Source: Zygaena filipendulae (lineage: Eukaryota > Arthropoda > Insecta > Lepidoptera > Zygaenidae). Taken from it: DNA of 64,000 nt. The notes under the pieces were generated by a model that ran no database searches, was not told the origin of the DNA, and was given only the letters and a program-made list of their open reading frames with translations. The position numbers and the translations under genes are program-made. Shown in pieces: positions 1-11,121 of this stretch. The DNA lies in the NCBI GenBank assembly GCA_907165275.2, contig OU015672.1, forward strand, positions 4,942,501-5,006,500, given 5' to 3'. Within the stretch, counting starts at the first letter, position 1. The number at the start of each line of letters is the position of its first letter.

Positions 1-519
1 TTTTTAACGTCCTTTATTCCACTCTAGCTATGATCCCGCTGTTCCACCCGCGTGTGCTCTGGAATTTCCACAGGAACTCTGATAAAAGTAGCCAAAGTTA
101 CTCCTTATAATATAAGCTATCAGCTGTGCCAGTGAAAATTCCTTCAAAACCGGTCCAACTGTTTCTGAGATTAGCTCCGGTTAATCATCGGACGTTGTCA
201 AGGGCACAGAAAAGGACATAGGGTACTTTTAATAAATATACTGCTACAAAAATAATAGCGCTATCTCTTCCTCATCGTGCCTTGCAAAATAACAACATTC
301 CGCAAGATTTGATGTGTGACTCAGGAGACATTTTAAAGTCTAAATTGATTATTCGTCCTCCCCGGTTTCAGTTACCACAAAAATAAGTGTTGATTTTGAA
401 GGTATGGCCTTCCATTTGCTTTACTTTTTTACTTTTTGAGACGCTCTACGCAAGGAGGTCTTTAACTTTTTGAACAATAACATAGCTAATACTATATCGT
501 CTAACGATAAGAGTCTTTT

Positions 520-1255
520 TAACCAACTTCCAAAAAGGAGGAGGTTCTGCATTCGATTGTATGTATGTTTTTTTTATGTATGTTCACCGATTACTCGAAG
601 ACGGTTGGACCGATTTCGAAAATTCTTTTTTTGTTTGAAAAGGTCAATTAGGTCCCATTGCCACTAAGTCAGGATCTGATGATGGAAACTTAGAGAACTC
701 GAGGGAACTCTTCAAAAATTATAGGCATACCCATAGCGATTTGGGTATTTTTTATAGTAAATCGTACATTTGCTTTCGAAAAGCAAAATTTAAATAAGTG
801 GAACTGATGATGAAGACCACAGGTGGTCATCGGAACTACTTAACAATAATACGTATCTCACGGGTTTCGATAGGACCGATTTGGAAAATTGTTTTTTGGT
901 TTGAAAGGGTATACTTTCGAGTTGGTCCCTTTAGCTTTATCATCAAGTCGAGATCTGATGATGGGATCTTGGAGAAATCGAGAGAACTCTTCAAAAATTA
1001 TGGGCACACCTATAGCGATTTTTGTATTTTCTATAGTAAATCGTTTATTTGCTTTCGTAAAGCAAAATTTGAAGAAGTGATACTTATGATGAACAGATGG
1101 TTATCGGAACCTCAATAATAGGTTTTTCATGAGTTCCGATTCGTTAACTTTAATATGGTTCCTAAACAACTTATGCTCGTCACAATGTATATGGCGAAGT
1201 GGAACTGATGGTGATATACCAAGAGAACTCCTCAAAAATTAACGTCCCTACATCG
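520..1255 (+). repeat. Direct repeat, 270-280 bp unit, two and a half copies
   Basis: The blocks ACCGATTT.GAAAATT, TCTGATGATGG, GAGAACTCTTCAAAAATTAT and TTTGCTTTCGxAAAGCAAAA recur in the same order at about 609-800 and 875-1080, with a shorter third block at 1190-1255. Copies differ by small indels (offset 266 to 279). No coding potential supported. Confidence 0.8.
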
Positions 1256-1345
1256 GGAAAAGCAAGATTTTGTAAAAGGTGATGAGCAGTTCACATTAGG
1301 CTATTGTAACTTAGATAAATTACAAACCGGCTCACTAAAAAGCAA

Positions 1346-1735
1346 GAAAAAAACAAATTTTTAACAAAAAAAATAAAATCGACTTCTAAAAACAAAACTA
1401 AAAAGCTAAAAATAACGAAATACCGATTTAATCCAACAGACAAAAATACACGTAATACTATTATTGGTTTGTGCTACCACTTTTCAATATGAAGTCGGTG
1501 ACAAACCAAGTATATAGATGGGCTAAATCCACTCCCGCCACTAGCTCGTCGTGAGCTGTATAACCCGAGTGGGCAGACGTAAGCGGGCTTGGCACCGAAT
1601 TCAAATCGAAAAGTGGTAGCACAAACCAATAGTATTACATGTATTTTTTCTGTTGGATTAAATCGGTATTTCGTTATTTTTAGTTTTGTGTTTTTGGAAG
1701 TCGTTTTTAATTTTTTTTGTTAAAAATTTGTTTTT
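1346..1735. mobile_element. Fold-back element with about 130-bp arms
   Basis: Left arm 1346-1486 and right arm 1608-1735 are inverted copies: AAAACAAATTTTTAAC, GAAATACCGATTTAATCCAA CAGA, TATTGGTTTGTGCTACCACT are mirrored at the other end. The 120-bp centre is unrelated and somewhat GC-rich. A short relic of one arm tip (AAAGTGGTAGCACA) recurs near 19945. Confidence 0.8.
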
Positions 1736-3060
1736 ATACAGAATTCTTACCCCACTCTGGACATTTTAACTGGGTAGCGGCTGCAAATGTCAACCCTTAC
1801 AATTTACGCTTTCCATTCTTGCTCGAAAAGCACATTTCGCGTGGCGTTTGATGTTTATTTTTCGCCGCTCGCTCGCCATTACGCGTTTTTTGGCGTCCCG
1901 CGGAGCGTACAGCCGAGTTATAATGACATTCCGTTCGTATAAAAACTCTTTGGTTGGACCAGTTTCTTTTTTTGGGGAGAGGGGGAAATTTTTATACTGC
2001 CTTGAAGTGGTTTGTGGGAAGGGATGCACCACTGTGTATGCAATGGTCTTTTTGCAACATCTAGTACGTTTTTGTCACATGCCTTTTTTTTAGAATGATT
2101 ATTTATCGGTATATGATATCTGATGTCAGTAAATCTTTATTAGACGGAGACTGTTGTCTGAAGATTAGGAGTACTAGGACTCTTAGAGTATGCAAGCGTT
2201 CAAATGTCAAACTATTTTAATTATGAATGTTAGAGAGCTTCGATTCCGATACTTTTAAATCGGAAGTTTCAATTGGAGATTTATGCATTTCTTTATAATC
2301 ATACACATTAATGATGCTATGGATAAAGATTATCCACTTCCGACTCTAATTCTGTTTCCGACACCGACAAATCAAATTTAAAATTTCTACTTTGATTTCG
2401 ATAAACTAACTCATTTTAATGATAATAATGTCTTTTGGTTTCAGGTAAGCGCCCCAGATTATTCCGCGTCGAATGTTAGGTAAACGGGTGACATTCTCAC
2501 TGCCAAAACGGTAAGACGAACAGCTGACGTCCAACACACTGGTGGTGGGTTTGTCATTGCGTGTGCATGCCGTATGTGACGTCCATGGTCGAGTGGCTTT
2601 TATCAGTTCACTACACCTGGCCTGCGATATTTCACTTGCATCACAACCTTTGAGGGTTGCATTAAAAAAAAAAGCTTGAAAAACTCAAAACTGAAAGTAC
2701 TAACAAACATTGGACCAATTGCGAATTGGACTAACTGAGAATTGGGCGATTGGACCATTTGCAAATTGGATGTAATGTGCCTAAAATATACTGTTAGAGT
2801 TAAAAGCTAAAAGCTGAAGGCATAAATTTTGTCAGGGGTACAGAAAAGGACATTTATGGTAATAAGTACTTTTTACTCGGATTTTTTTGCGGGAACTCCG
2901 AAAGTAACGCGGGTGAAACCGCGGGTAACAGCTGTTTAAGCGCAACGAACAATTAAACTCACATTCGCAACACCTGTAAAACCAGTTGAGTTACAAGCCC
3001 AATGCATTATTATTTAGGATACGTTACTGTGTACCTTACATTGAGTAAGTAATGAATAAG
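1736..3060. other. Non-genic; one CpG-richer patch and A-tailed fragment
   Basis: 1820-1930 is somewhat CG-rich (CGCCGCTCGCTCGCCATTAC). 2445-2670 is unlike its surroundings and ends GAGGGTTGCATTAAAAAAAA, possibly a retroposed fragment. 2835-2935 is an eroded Helitron 3' part (+). No gene seen. Confidence 0.5.
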
Positions 3061-3079
3061 TACTCGAAAACCTGATCTG

Positions 3080-3225
3080 AAGAAATTATTATCTAGCAAT
3101 CAACCAAAATAAACATACTGCAAAAGTTGAGGGTACATAAACATGATTAATTAAAATCGCTATTTTTCTCATTGAAACTGAAATATGATAGCAACAAAAG
3201 TTGCATAATTGGTCTGCTGATTTTA
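3080..3225 (-). mobile_element. MITE family B, partial
   Basis: TATCTAGCAATCAACCAAAA, CATGATTAATTAAAATCGCT, ATTGAAACTGAAATATGATA and GCAACAAAAGTTGCATAATT match family B in reverse. Confidence 0.7.
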
Positions 3226-3465
3226 TGCAAAATGCAAATGCGCTTGCTATATCACAGAGGAATCCCTTGCAAAAAGTTCATCGAACGCTCGATAGATGGA
3301 AGCTGGAGCTTAGTCTAACAGTAAGTTATATGTATAGTTGTGTAAACTACTCAATGAACCAACTTGTCTGCTAGTAGGTGCAGCGTAGGTGGTTCTATAA
3401 GATTAGCGCACATAAAGACCTCCCACTATCCACCACTGCACTTAGGTGCTTTTGTTTGTTCCCAA

Positions 3466-3583
3466 CTAGCTGTTTCCTGCGTTTTCACCTATGTAAATGG
3501 AGTTCCGCGGGAATCCCGGGAAAAAAGTACCTTATCTCTGCACCCTTGATTGATTTAATGATGATGATCGGTTGAGTAGTTTT
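3466..3583 (-). mobile_element. Helitron-like element, truncated by MITE C
   Basis: Right (CTAG) end and body up to GATCGGTTGAGTAGT; then MITE C. Confidence 0.75.
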
Positions 3584-3693
3584 ACGACCGCACTCAGAGT
3601 CGTATTAATGATTACTTAATTTTAAGTATAGAATGTTTTTAAAATCTTTACTTATAATTAAGTAATCATTAAAACGACTCTGAGTGCGGCCGT
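3584..3693. mobile_element. MITE family C (TIR with GCACTCAGAGTCG)
   Basis: 110 bp with inverted ends ACGACCGCACTCAGAGTCGT / CGACTCTGAGTGCGGCCGT and AATTAAGTAATCATT arms; nearly a full palindrome. It truncates the Helitron fragment that precedes it (3466-3583). Confidence 0.85.
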
Positions 3694-3864
3694 AAGACTT
3701 GAACGCAGCATTCATCATTTCAAGTCACAACTCACAACGTGTATGCAAAATTTCACGATGTTGTCTTGTTAAGGCGTAAAAGTACTATAACAACAAACTC
3801 AGTACTCGCATCCGCATTTATATTATTAGTAAGTATGTACAGACAAGCCAAATCTACAGTTTTA

Positions 3865-4072
3865 CTAGCTGTTCCCCGCGATTTCATCTGCGCTAATTTT
3901 GGAGTTCCCGCGGGAATTCCGAGAGAAAAAGTACCCTATGCCCTTCTCTGTATCTCTGACAACGTGTATGTAAAATTTCATGACGATCCGTTGAGCCGTT
4001 GAGGCGTGAAAGCGTAACAAACAAACAAACAAACAAACAAGCTCACTTTCGCATTTATAATATTAGTAAGGA
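3865..4072 (-). mobile_element. Helitron-like (Lep1-type) non-autonomous element, full length
   Basis: Read on the minus strand it starts TCC after an A, has TAATATTATAAATGCGAAAG, GCTTTCACGCCTCAACGG and ends in an imperfect hairpin about 10 bp before CTAG, which is followed by T. These are Helitron hallmarks (A|TC...CTRR|T, terminal hairpin, no target duplication). No ORF. A (CAAA)n run has expanded inside. Confidence 0.82.
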
Positions 4073-5070
4073 TGTATTATGTAAAAATTAATTTAGAGGA
4101 TCAGCTATTAGTGATTTAGGTGCTCTGGAATAGGACAGAGTTCCTGCGGAAATCCCAAAATTGACGCGGTCAGAGTCAAACCGGGGGGTTATTTATAAAA
4201 CTGATCGCTTTACAAGGAAAAACTTTATCTTAATATATGGAGAGACCTCATTGGTTAGTATTGTTTTTCCTATTTTAATAGTATATGAATGGCTATCGAA
4301 CGCGTTTATTTTATGTTATACATGTTACCAATAAGAATGTGTTTTATAATTTAATTTAGATTCCGTTGAAAAAAATCGTAAATGAAAAATATTTAAATTA
4401 TTGTGATATTTTTTGATAAAGTGTGTCAGTTTTTGGTTCATAAATGAAAACCGTGTTAGTTAAAATGTAAGTAGGTAACTGTGATTTCGTAATGTCGATA
4501 TTTTTTTTGCAATTTTCTTTTGGATTCGCGCTATAATACCTCACCTATACATATGAATGTATAGGTTCTTAGACATATTTATTTTTTCATAGGTACCAAA
4601 AGTTTATTACGAACGAAACTCATGACACTGGAAAGTGTGCTGAAAGCAACAGGTATGATGGGTTTAGACTTTAATGTACCTATATATCATAATATAAAAA
4701 ACGAATATGTACTTACTTATTAGTTATTTTTTAATCATAAATATGAACTTTGCTGAATTAACAATTATTCAACAAAAGTATCACGGCGGCGGCGCGCGGC
4801 GGTGTAAACTTGACCATAAATCTCGGAGCAGCGCCAGCGAAGTCGAAACTTTTGACATTTGTCTTCATGGATATAATACTGTGTGGCAGTTCCGCGTCCT
4901 CGTTCTATCGGTGTTAAATCAAAGCTACATCTGAATGTTTCAGAGTTTATAATACGCGGCTGAATAAATTGCGTATGTAACGCCTGGCCACAATGTAAAG
5001 AGAGGATGTGGTAAAGATTTACCTAATAGGTAGGTACCTACATAGAACAGTATAAGATAGGGTACCTATT

Positions 5071-5530
5071 CTAGCCGTTCCCCGCGGTTTCACCCGCGTT
5101 AGTTTTGGAGTTTCGGTGGGAATAGGCTATTTGACTACTTTTTTTTCTAAATTCTATTTAGTCCGTCAGTTATAGATAATAAAAAATAATGAACACGTAT
5201 TTTTTTTTTTTTCAAATTAATGAAAATATAAGCGCATTAAAGTTTGGGAGTGGGGGCTCGTAACGTCATACGCAGCTAAAAACTGCGCCGACATTTCGAC
5301 TCAACGTATCTTCGTTATTTTTTGCTTACGTGAAAAAAGAAAAAATACATGTCTAATATTTTTTATGAATTTACACGACGGGCTAAAAATAAGTTAGCCC
5401 AATAGCCTATTCCGTGATAAAAGTACCCATGTTTTTTTTCCGAGTCCCTGATAAATGCACACGATGATCGGTTGGGTAGTTAGGCGTGACGGCGTAACAA
5501 ATAAACAAATTCACATTAGCATTTACTAAT
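5071..5530 (-). mobile_element. Helitron-like element split by MITE A
   Basis: CTAG end with GCGGTTTCACCCGCG hairpin at 5071-5105; body resumes at 5411 (TTCCGTGATAAAAGTACCC) and runs to the GCATTTACTAAT region. Confidence 0.8.
5123..5410. mobile_element. MITE family A, inserted in a Helitron
   Basis: Ends TAGGCTATTTGACTA and TTAGCCCAATAGCCTA; interior has ATTTAGTCCGTCAGTTA, GACACGTATTTTTT, GTGGGGGCTCGTAACGTCA and the mirrored second half. Helitron sequence of the same (minus) orientation continues on both sides (5071-5122 and 5411-5530). Confidence 0.85.
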
Positions 5531-7239
5531 TTCTCAAATCTACATATTATGTAAACATTATATTTGATTGTAACTATTGAATTTACTGCGTTGCGTACAA
5601 ATACCACCAGCTAATAGACTTATAGAGGGTACGGCATTCAAATCAGCGAGTGCATGAGTTATGCAAAGCAAATGCAATATCCATGTGGGTTCAAAGGGAA
5701 AGGTCTGATTGTGTACAACCAATCAATACTAGCACTCACTCTCCTGTCTATCTATAGTACTATGCGTATAATACTATGCGTACAACAGGTATAGCGTACA
5801 CTCGGTTTCCTGATAAAACCAGTTCCAACAGACGTTTTAGTTTGCCAAAACGTGATTGACTAACTCATCAACTCCCAACCGAAATTTACTGTAGGTAGCT
5901 GCAAACAAGGGAAAGTAGACGAAATAGAATGGATTTTTCGAAATGGGGTGACAAACTTCGTTGTTACTTTTGACGTTACGCGAGTCGTTAAAATTGGTAT
6001 TAGTACTCTTCAAATAAAGAACGTTTTTGGTAAATTACCCCTAGGGGTGAAAACGATCGAGATTCCAGTGTATCTAATACTTCACAAATACCAGATAGAT
6101 ACATTCTTGGAGCAAAATTCTAGGACTACATTTTCGACATTTCGACGACGACCGATGACAATGCAAGGACTATAAAAAAAACTTTAAGCAAATGCAAACA
6201 CTTACATAACTGGATGAAAATGAAACATGAGACCTGCGATAATATGTAATATAATTTTTTATTTTTTTATTTTCTCAATCCAACAACTTCTTCATAATAA
6301 TGATGATAGGCACCAGTCTATATCGGGGCACCAATTGTACATGCATATTTTGTGGAGATTGTAAAGATTTGATGCAAATGTGCCATTAAGGACGTCGGAC
6401 TTACACACACACAGAAACATTAATAACATTTACCAATTTACATATTGTGAATTTCTTAATTCAGACTTTCTTTTTCGTTAAAAATAACGAGTAAATTTTC
6501 TCCAAACAATCCTTAATATAGTCCCTCATATATTTTTTGTTTCACTAGTTTTGAGATCAGTTGAAACTTGAAAGGTGATGAAACATAATATTATAAGAAA
6601 TATTGCGTTTCATCTTCTTAAACAATTTTGATTTTACTCTAAAGTTTACTCAAAAACAAGACCAAGTACCCCAATTTCGGCAATTTTTTTAATGAATGCT
6701 GACTACAATAGCTTGTCAATGATTATACGTCCTTGTAGTGTTGGGCGGTGCGCGGTGCGATTCATCGATGTTCGATACAGATTAAGATACCCGGCCGCGG
6801 GCGTTGGCGGTGTGATTGACGCACCGGCCACCGCCTGTTTATCACGACTGTGAAATCGGATTTATGGTTTACATTTGCGTGTTGCGTATCGAATATCGAT
6901 AAAAATATTCTTAAATACTTATACTTACTATACAAAGCTTTTTTGGGTCTGTTTTTGATTTCGAACATGAGTCAATGTTAACTGTGTTAGTGGATTGAAA
7001 AATATTTTCATTCAAATTGTTTTTTTTTTATGTATCACTTTTAATACAAATCATAAATATTTATATTGAAGAAATATTATGCCCGTAAAAATATGTCATT
7101 ATTTTAAAATTTATTACTGCGTGTGTCGGTGGCCGTCAATTAAAAGGAAACGATATGAATTGATACCAGATAAAGTAAAGACTTTCAATATACAATTGAA
7201 CATAAATTCGATTTCTGGAGGGCATTGTTATTCCTGCCA

Positions 7240-7455
7240 TTATTATCGTCGCGGTCGGTCGCCACCGCCACTGTTATCGCGTGGAACATCGATCGATATC
7301 GACAACAATACGTTGTCATCGACACCTCACCGTCTCGCGGCCGTGTTTGAGCGAGCACGTTCCGGCACGCGATACGTTATCCGCACTCAGTGTACGCCGC
7401 CGCCCGCCCACGCTTGCGTGCACGGTGCACGCACCTCCAGCCGCTCAAATCTCAA
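7240..7455. promoter_or_regulatory. CpG-rich islet, function unknown
   Basis: Unusually rich in CG for this AT-rich region (TCGTCGCGGTCGGTCGCCAC, CCGCCGCCCGCCCACGCTTG), like a second islet at 6740-6870 (CCCGGCCGCGGGCGTTGG). No convincing ORF, TATA box or donor. Could be a promoter or a decayed element. Confidence 0.25.
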
Positions 7456-7482
7456 TGCTATTATAATAAATAGCTGTTCACT

Positions 7483-7675
7483 CGCGGTAATTTCGGTGTT
7501 TTACGAATTTCGGGATAAAAAGTACCCTATGTCACCCAGGTCTACCGTAGCATCCTAGAAGTGAAAGAATTTTCAAAATAGGTTTAGTAGATCCAGAGAT
7601 TACCCCCTACAACGGCAACGTCACAAACTCACAATTCACAAACTTACAAAATTTACTTCTTTATAATATTAGTAT
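7483..7675 (-). mobile_element. Helitron-like element, GATCCAGAGATTACCCCC subtype
   Basis: GGGATAAAAAGTACCCTATG, CTACCGTAGCATCCTAGAAG and TTTATAATATTAGTATAAT. The CTAG hairpin end is lost. Its body matches the amplified unit of the element at 20444. Confidence 0.7.
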
Positions 7676-8032
7676 AATAGAAGTAGATATAGATAAATAA
7701 CACCACGCACATAGTGATTTTTTTGTAGCTTCAAGCATAATCTTGGATTAAGACCGTGGGCCGTGAACATAGGCGTATCTAGCTTCAATGTCCACTTTAA
7801 AAACTTCTTTCTCCACCCATGAAAAATTTACAGTATTGAAGATTTACTTTTTAATCGCTTCTAATTTACCTAAGATGCTAGGATAGGGGCAGGGTGGGCG
7901 GTGATGAACGAGATATGGTATACAGGAGAGTGAATCAAGTGCATTATTATCACTACATTGCATAGCATAAAACAAAGTCGCTTTCTCTGTCCCTATATCC
8001 CTATGTATGCTTAAATCTTTAAAACTACGCAA

Positions 8033-8150
8033 CGGATTTCGATGCGGTTTTCACCAATAGATAGAGGAAGGTTTATAACTATATTTTATCCTGGAATTCC
8101 TGCGGGAACTCCGAAATTACCGCGGGTGAAACCGCGCGGGTCAGCTAATT
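8033..8150 (+). mobile_element. Helitron-like element, 3' part
   Basis: CAACGGATTTCGATGCGGTT, then GCGGGAACTCCGAAATTACC GCGGGTGAAACCGCGCGGGT CAGCTAA; terminus CTAA fits CTRR. Confidence 0.75.
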
Positions 8151-9116
8151 TATTTATAATCGTCATTACTCATTAATAATGATCTCTCATGGCTGTGGTT
8201 AGTTCAGCTAAAAGGCTGCCCTCGCCTTAGATAAAATCCCTAGCTACGCCAATATAATTAAAACTGTAAAATGTCGCATTTTTTTATTGCAAACAAAGTA
8301 CCTATGAGTGATCACAATCTGCAGCAGTAAAAGCCACATTAAATGTGAATATGAACGCCTGACAGTTCTCCAGAAGTGTTCAACTCAGTGCATGTTTAAA
8401 AAGCGTGGGTGCAATGCAAGCGCACCGTGCATTCTGCATGCATGTTGCATTATTTGCATCCTGAGAGAGTTTAGACGGCACTCGCTGTGCATTGCTGTTG
8501 CATTATTATTGAGCACCTGGCAAGAGTGTGTTGACAGTTGATTTTAAACTGGTGATTATTAATGTGGTATTATGGCAATGTAACCACTGCGAAATAATGT
8601 TTTTCAACACACTCTTTCATAAAGCACATCTAAACTCACTGGTTTTAGATATACCTTTTACCAGCTGTTAAAACACACGGGAGTTATACGCTATAACCTA
8701 CTAGTTAGTTTTATTGTAGTGTAGTTATGTTGTTAGCATTTTCATTATGAGAACTGCAGTAAAGCTTACAGTCGACGTGTCCGCGCAGTAATGCAAGCAC
8801 TATAATTGTTCACTCTCGTACACATTTGGAACAATTATGCATTAGTTAGACGCAGTGAGAGATGGCCCCCTACAGAGATAAGTTATTATCTACACTGTAC
8901 TTATTAATTTTATTTACACATGTTTTAAATAACAAAAAGTTTGTGTTATTGATAAAATTTTAGACATTTTGAAATTTGTGTAATTTTGAAACATAAAACT
9001 GTCAAAAAGTGAATATAAACTACCTGTAGGTAGAGCAAAATGTAAGACACAGCAAATTAGTACTACGAACCGTTTGGGCTGAGATTGCCCCGAAGTATTT
9101 CAATGTAGCATAAAAA

Positions 9117-9516
9117 ATGTGGGCGTCCAAGCTAAAAGTTACCAGATCTCGGCATTTAGTTTTCGAGATATATGAGGTTTTGTAAAGTTGGGTGAAAGAA
9201 TTGCGTCTGCGATTTTAAATGATTTTATTAATAAATGCCCTATTTTAATGTACAATAATATATGTATAAAAATTTGTAGAAAGCAAATAGAAGTGTTTTT
9301 TTTTTTCATTTAAACTTTTAAAATGCCTTTCTCAAAACAAGCTTTTTCAGAATTTCAACTTCAAATGTCTGTTAAAAAACTGTGGTAGTTTTCGAATATT
9401 TTTTTCTCTTTCCTATCAATTGACTGAATCTTTACTATCAATTGACTATTCTAGATACCGAATCTAGTATTAACTCAATACCCCACTACTGGTACTTTTT
9501 GCTTGGACGCCCACAT
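9117..9516. mobile_element. 400-bp MITE with ATGTGGGCGTCCAAGC termini
   Basis: Terminal inverted repeat ATGTGGGCGTCCAAGC / GCTTGGACGCCCACAT. Interior AT-rich and non-coding. Its right part (GGGGTATTGAGTTAA, ACTAGATTCGGT in reverse) is shared with the elements at 39.6 and 40.8 kb. Confidence 0.85.
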
Positions 9517-9582
9517 ATAGTGGATTTAGTATAGAGAATGCAACTATTTTGTTGTCAACTTGTTGGTTTGCAATTGAAGCTA

Positions 9583-11119
9583 CACACATCAAAAGTGTCT
9601 AGGGATCAAGTACATTTTTTGCTATAAAAAGAAACCCAATTAATTTAAATCTAATCTAATCTTCTGGGCTTGTTGCCTACCTTATTTCCCAAATCTAAAT
9701 TAACAACTAATCCCCACATTTTGAATAAATTAAGAAAATATTCATTTTTTGTAAGATGTGAGAAATTGAACCAATTCCAAGTCGACAATAAAATTGCAAA
9801 GAAGGCAAAGACAGGGGTTTTTGAAACTTTTATTGTAATGTATTAACAAATTAATAATCTGTGTTCTTTCCATTGACATGAATCACACATTCGCAGCGAT
9901 TTAGTATGCTTAAAATCAGTTCATCAAAATCACTTTGAGGAATGGCCACCCACGTTCTTTGTAAGAAGTCAAAAAGTTGTTGTGGGGTATTTACGGCGTC
10001 CATACTCGGCAGAGCTCTTCTTTGGAGTATATCCCATGCGTGCTCAGTAGGATTTAAGTCTGGTGATTGAGCAGGCCACGGCAGGACGTTGATATCAGCA
10101 TTGGCAAGAGTGCGTGTTACTACTCCAACAGTGTGTGGACGTGCATTGTCGTGCATAAGTTGAAACGAATCACCCAACTGGCTTCGCAAAGGGATGATTA
10201 TATCTGATACAATACTTGTTGCATAATTCCGAGCATTAAGGTTGCCCCTGATCCAAATGAGATCGGTTCTTCCACCGATCTAAATACCCGTTAAAACCAT
10301 CATTGTTCCCCCTCCATATGGATGAACTTCCTAACAGAATTTCAATCGTTCTTGACGTCCAGGGCTTCTCCAAACTAATGTACATCTTGTATCCGGCCTC
10401 ATACCGAAACGAGATTCCTCGGAAAAGCAAACACCACGCTAGTCTTCTTCCTCCTAATTACTGTCTTCGCGAGCCCATTGTAAACGGGCTCTACGATTGC
10501 GGGGCGCTATTGGTGGAACTCTCAGAGGCCTTCGGGATCGCAGATCCACTTCTCTTAAACGATTACGTATGGTTTGATCGCTTATCAGAAAGCCTGAAGC
10601 GCTGTGGAGCCTCGTAGTTATCATCATGGCGGTCATAGTACGATTTCTTCGCGCTGTATTATGGATATACCGGTCCTGTCTTCGAGTGGTGATACGAGTT
10701 CGCCCTCCATGTCGCTCGGCCACACTGCCCGTGATGCGATAGCGTGTCCATAGGCGGCTGATGACGCTCTGCCTTGTCCCAACAGCAGTAGCCACAGTGC
10801 GTTGCCTGGCGCCAGCTTCCAACATTCCAACGGCTCTCAGCATCTCTTCTCTAGGCTCATCGCTCCATACCGATGCAATTTTTTTCAGTTACGATGCAGA
10901 AATTGTAATGTTTTTGTAAAACCGCCATCACACGCTTTTATAGGCATTTTTAATGACAGTTATTTTTAAAAGTTTAAACAAAATTTGAATAAAATTCATT
11001 ATTGAAATGGTGAAATTCAATAAAAAATTTCAAAAAGGATCCAGAAAAGTTACTATAATAATCCCAATTGGCGGCAATTCTCTAAAATGCACTTGATCCC
11101 TAGACATTTTTGATGTGTG
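9583..11119 (-). mobile_element. Tc1/mariner-like transposon, inactive
   Basis: 1537 bp bounded by TA on both sides (9581-9582 and 11120-11121, the mariner target duplication). Terminal inverted repeats begin CACACATCAAAA and continue through TGTCTAGGGATCAAGT with two or three mismatches. It carries one transposase reading in the minus direction, broken as described in the separate entry. It lies 66 bp after a 400-bp MITE (9117-9516). Confidence 0.9.
9851..10843 (-). pseudogene. Tc1-family transposase, interrupted
   Basis: DD34E cut-and-paste transposase. The N-terminal part (10843-10454, 129 codons) has the paired helix-turn-helix DNA-binding region and a Transposase_5-like start, then stops. 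The C-terminal part (10189-9851) is in another frame and has the second catalytic Asp in HDNARPHT and the Glu in SPDLNPTEHAWD with the normal spacing. Between them the middle frame is shifted and has stops, and the first catalytic motif, normally FSDES, reads FSEES. The copy cannot make an active enzyme. Confidence 0.93.
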
Positions 11120-11121
11120 TA

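Larger units (their letters stand above)
5531..9116. other. Non-genic AT-rich DNA
   Basis: Apart from the listed Helitrons and CpG islet only short spurious ORFs. 8390-8480 has clustered TGCAT/GCATG motifs (TGCATTCTGCATGCATGTTG). Confidence 0.5.

Noticed and set aside
3864..4073. SINE or CRISPR-like interpretation of the recurring CCGCGG repeat
   Set aside because: Copies are dispersed in both orientations with no regular spacers, no pol III boxes and clear Helitron termini.
7079..7558. 159-codon ORF
   Set aside because: Its C-terminal third lies in a Helitron and the middle in a CpG-rich islet; composition is not protein-like.
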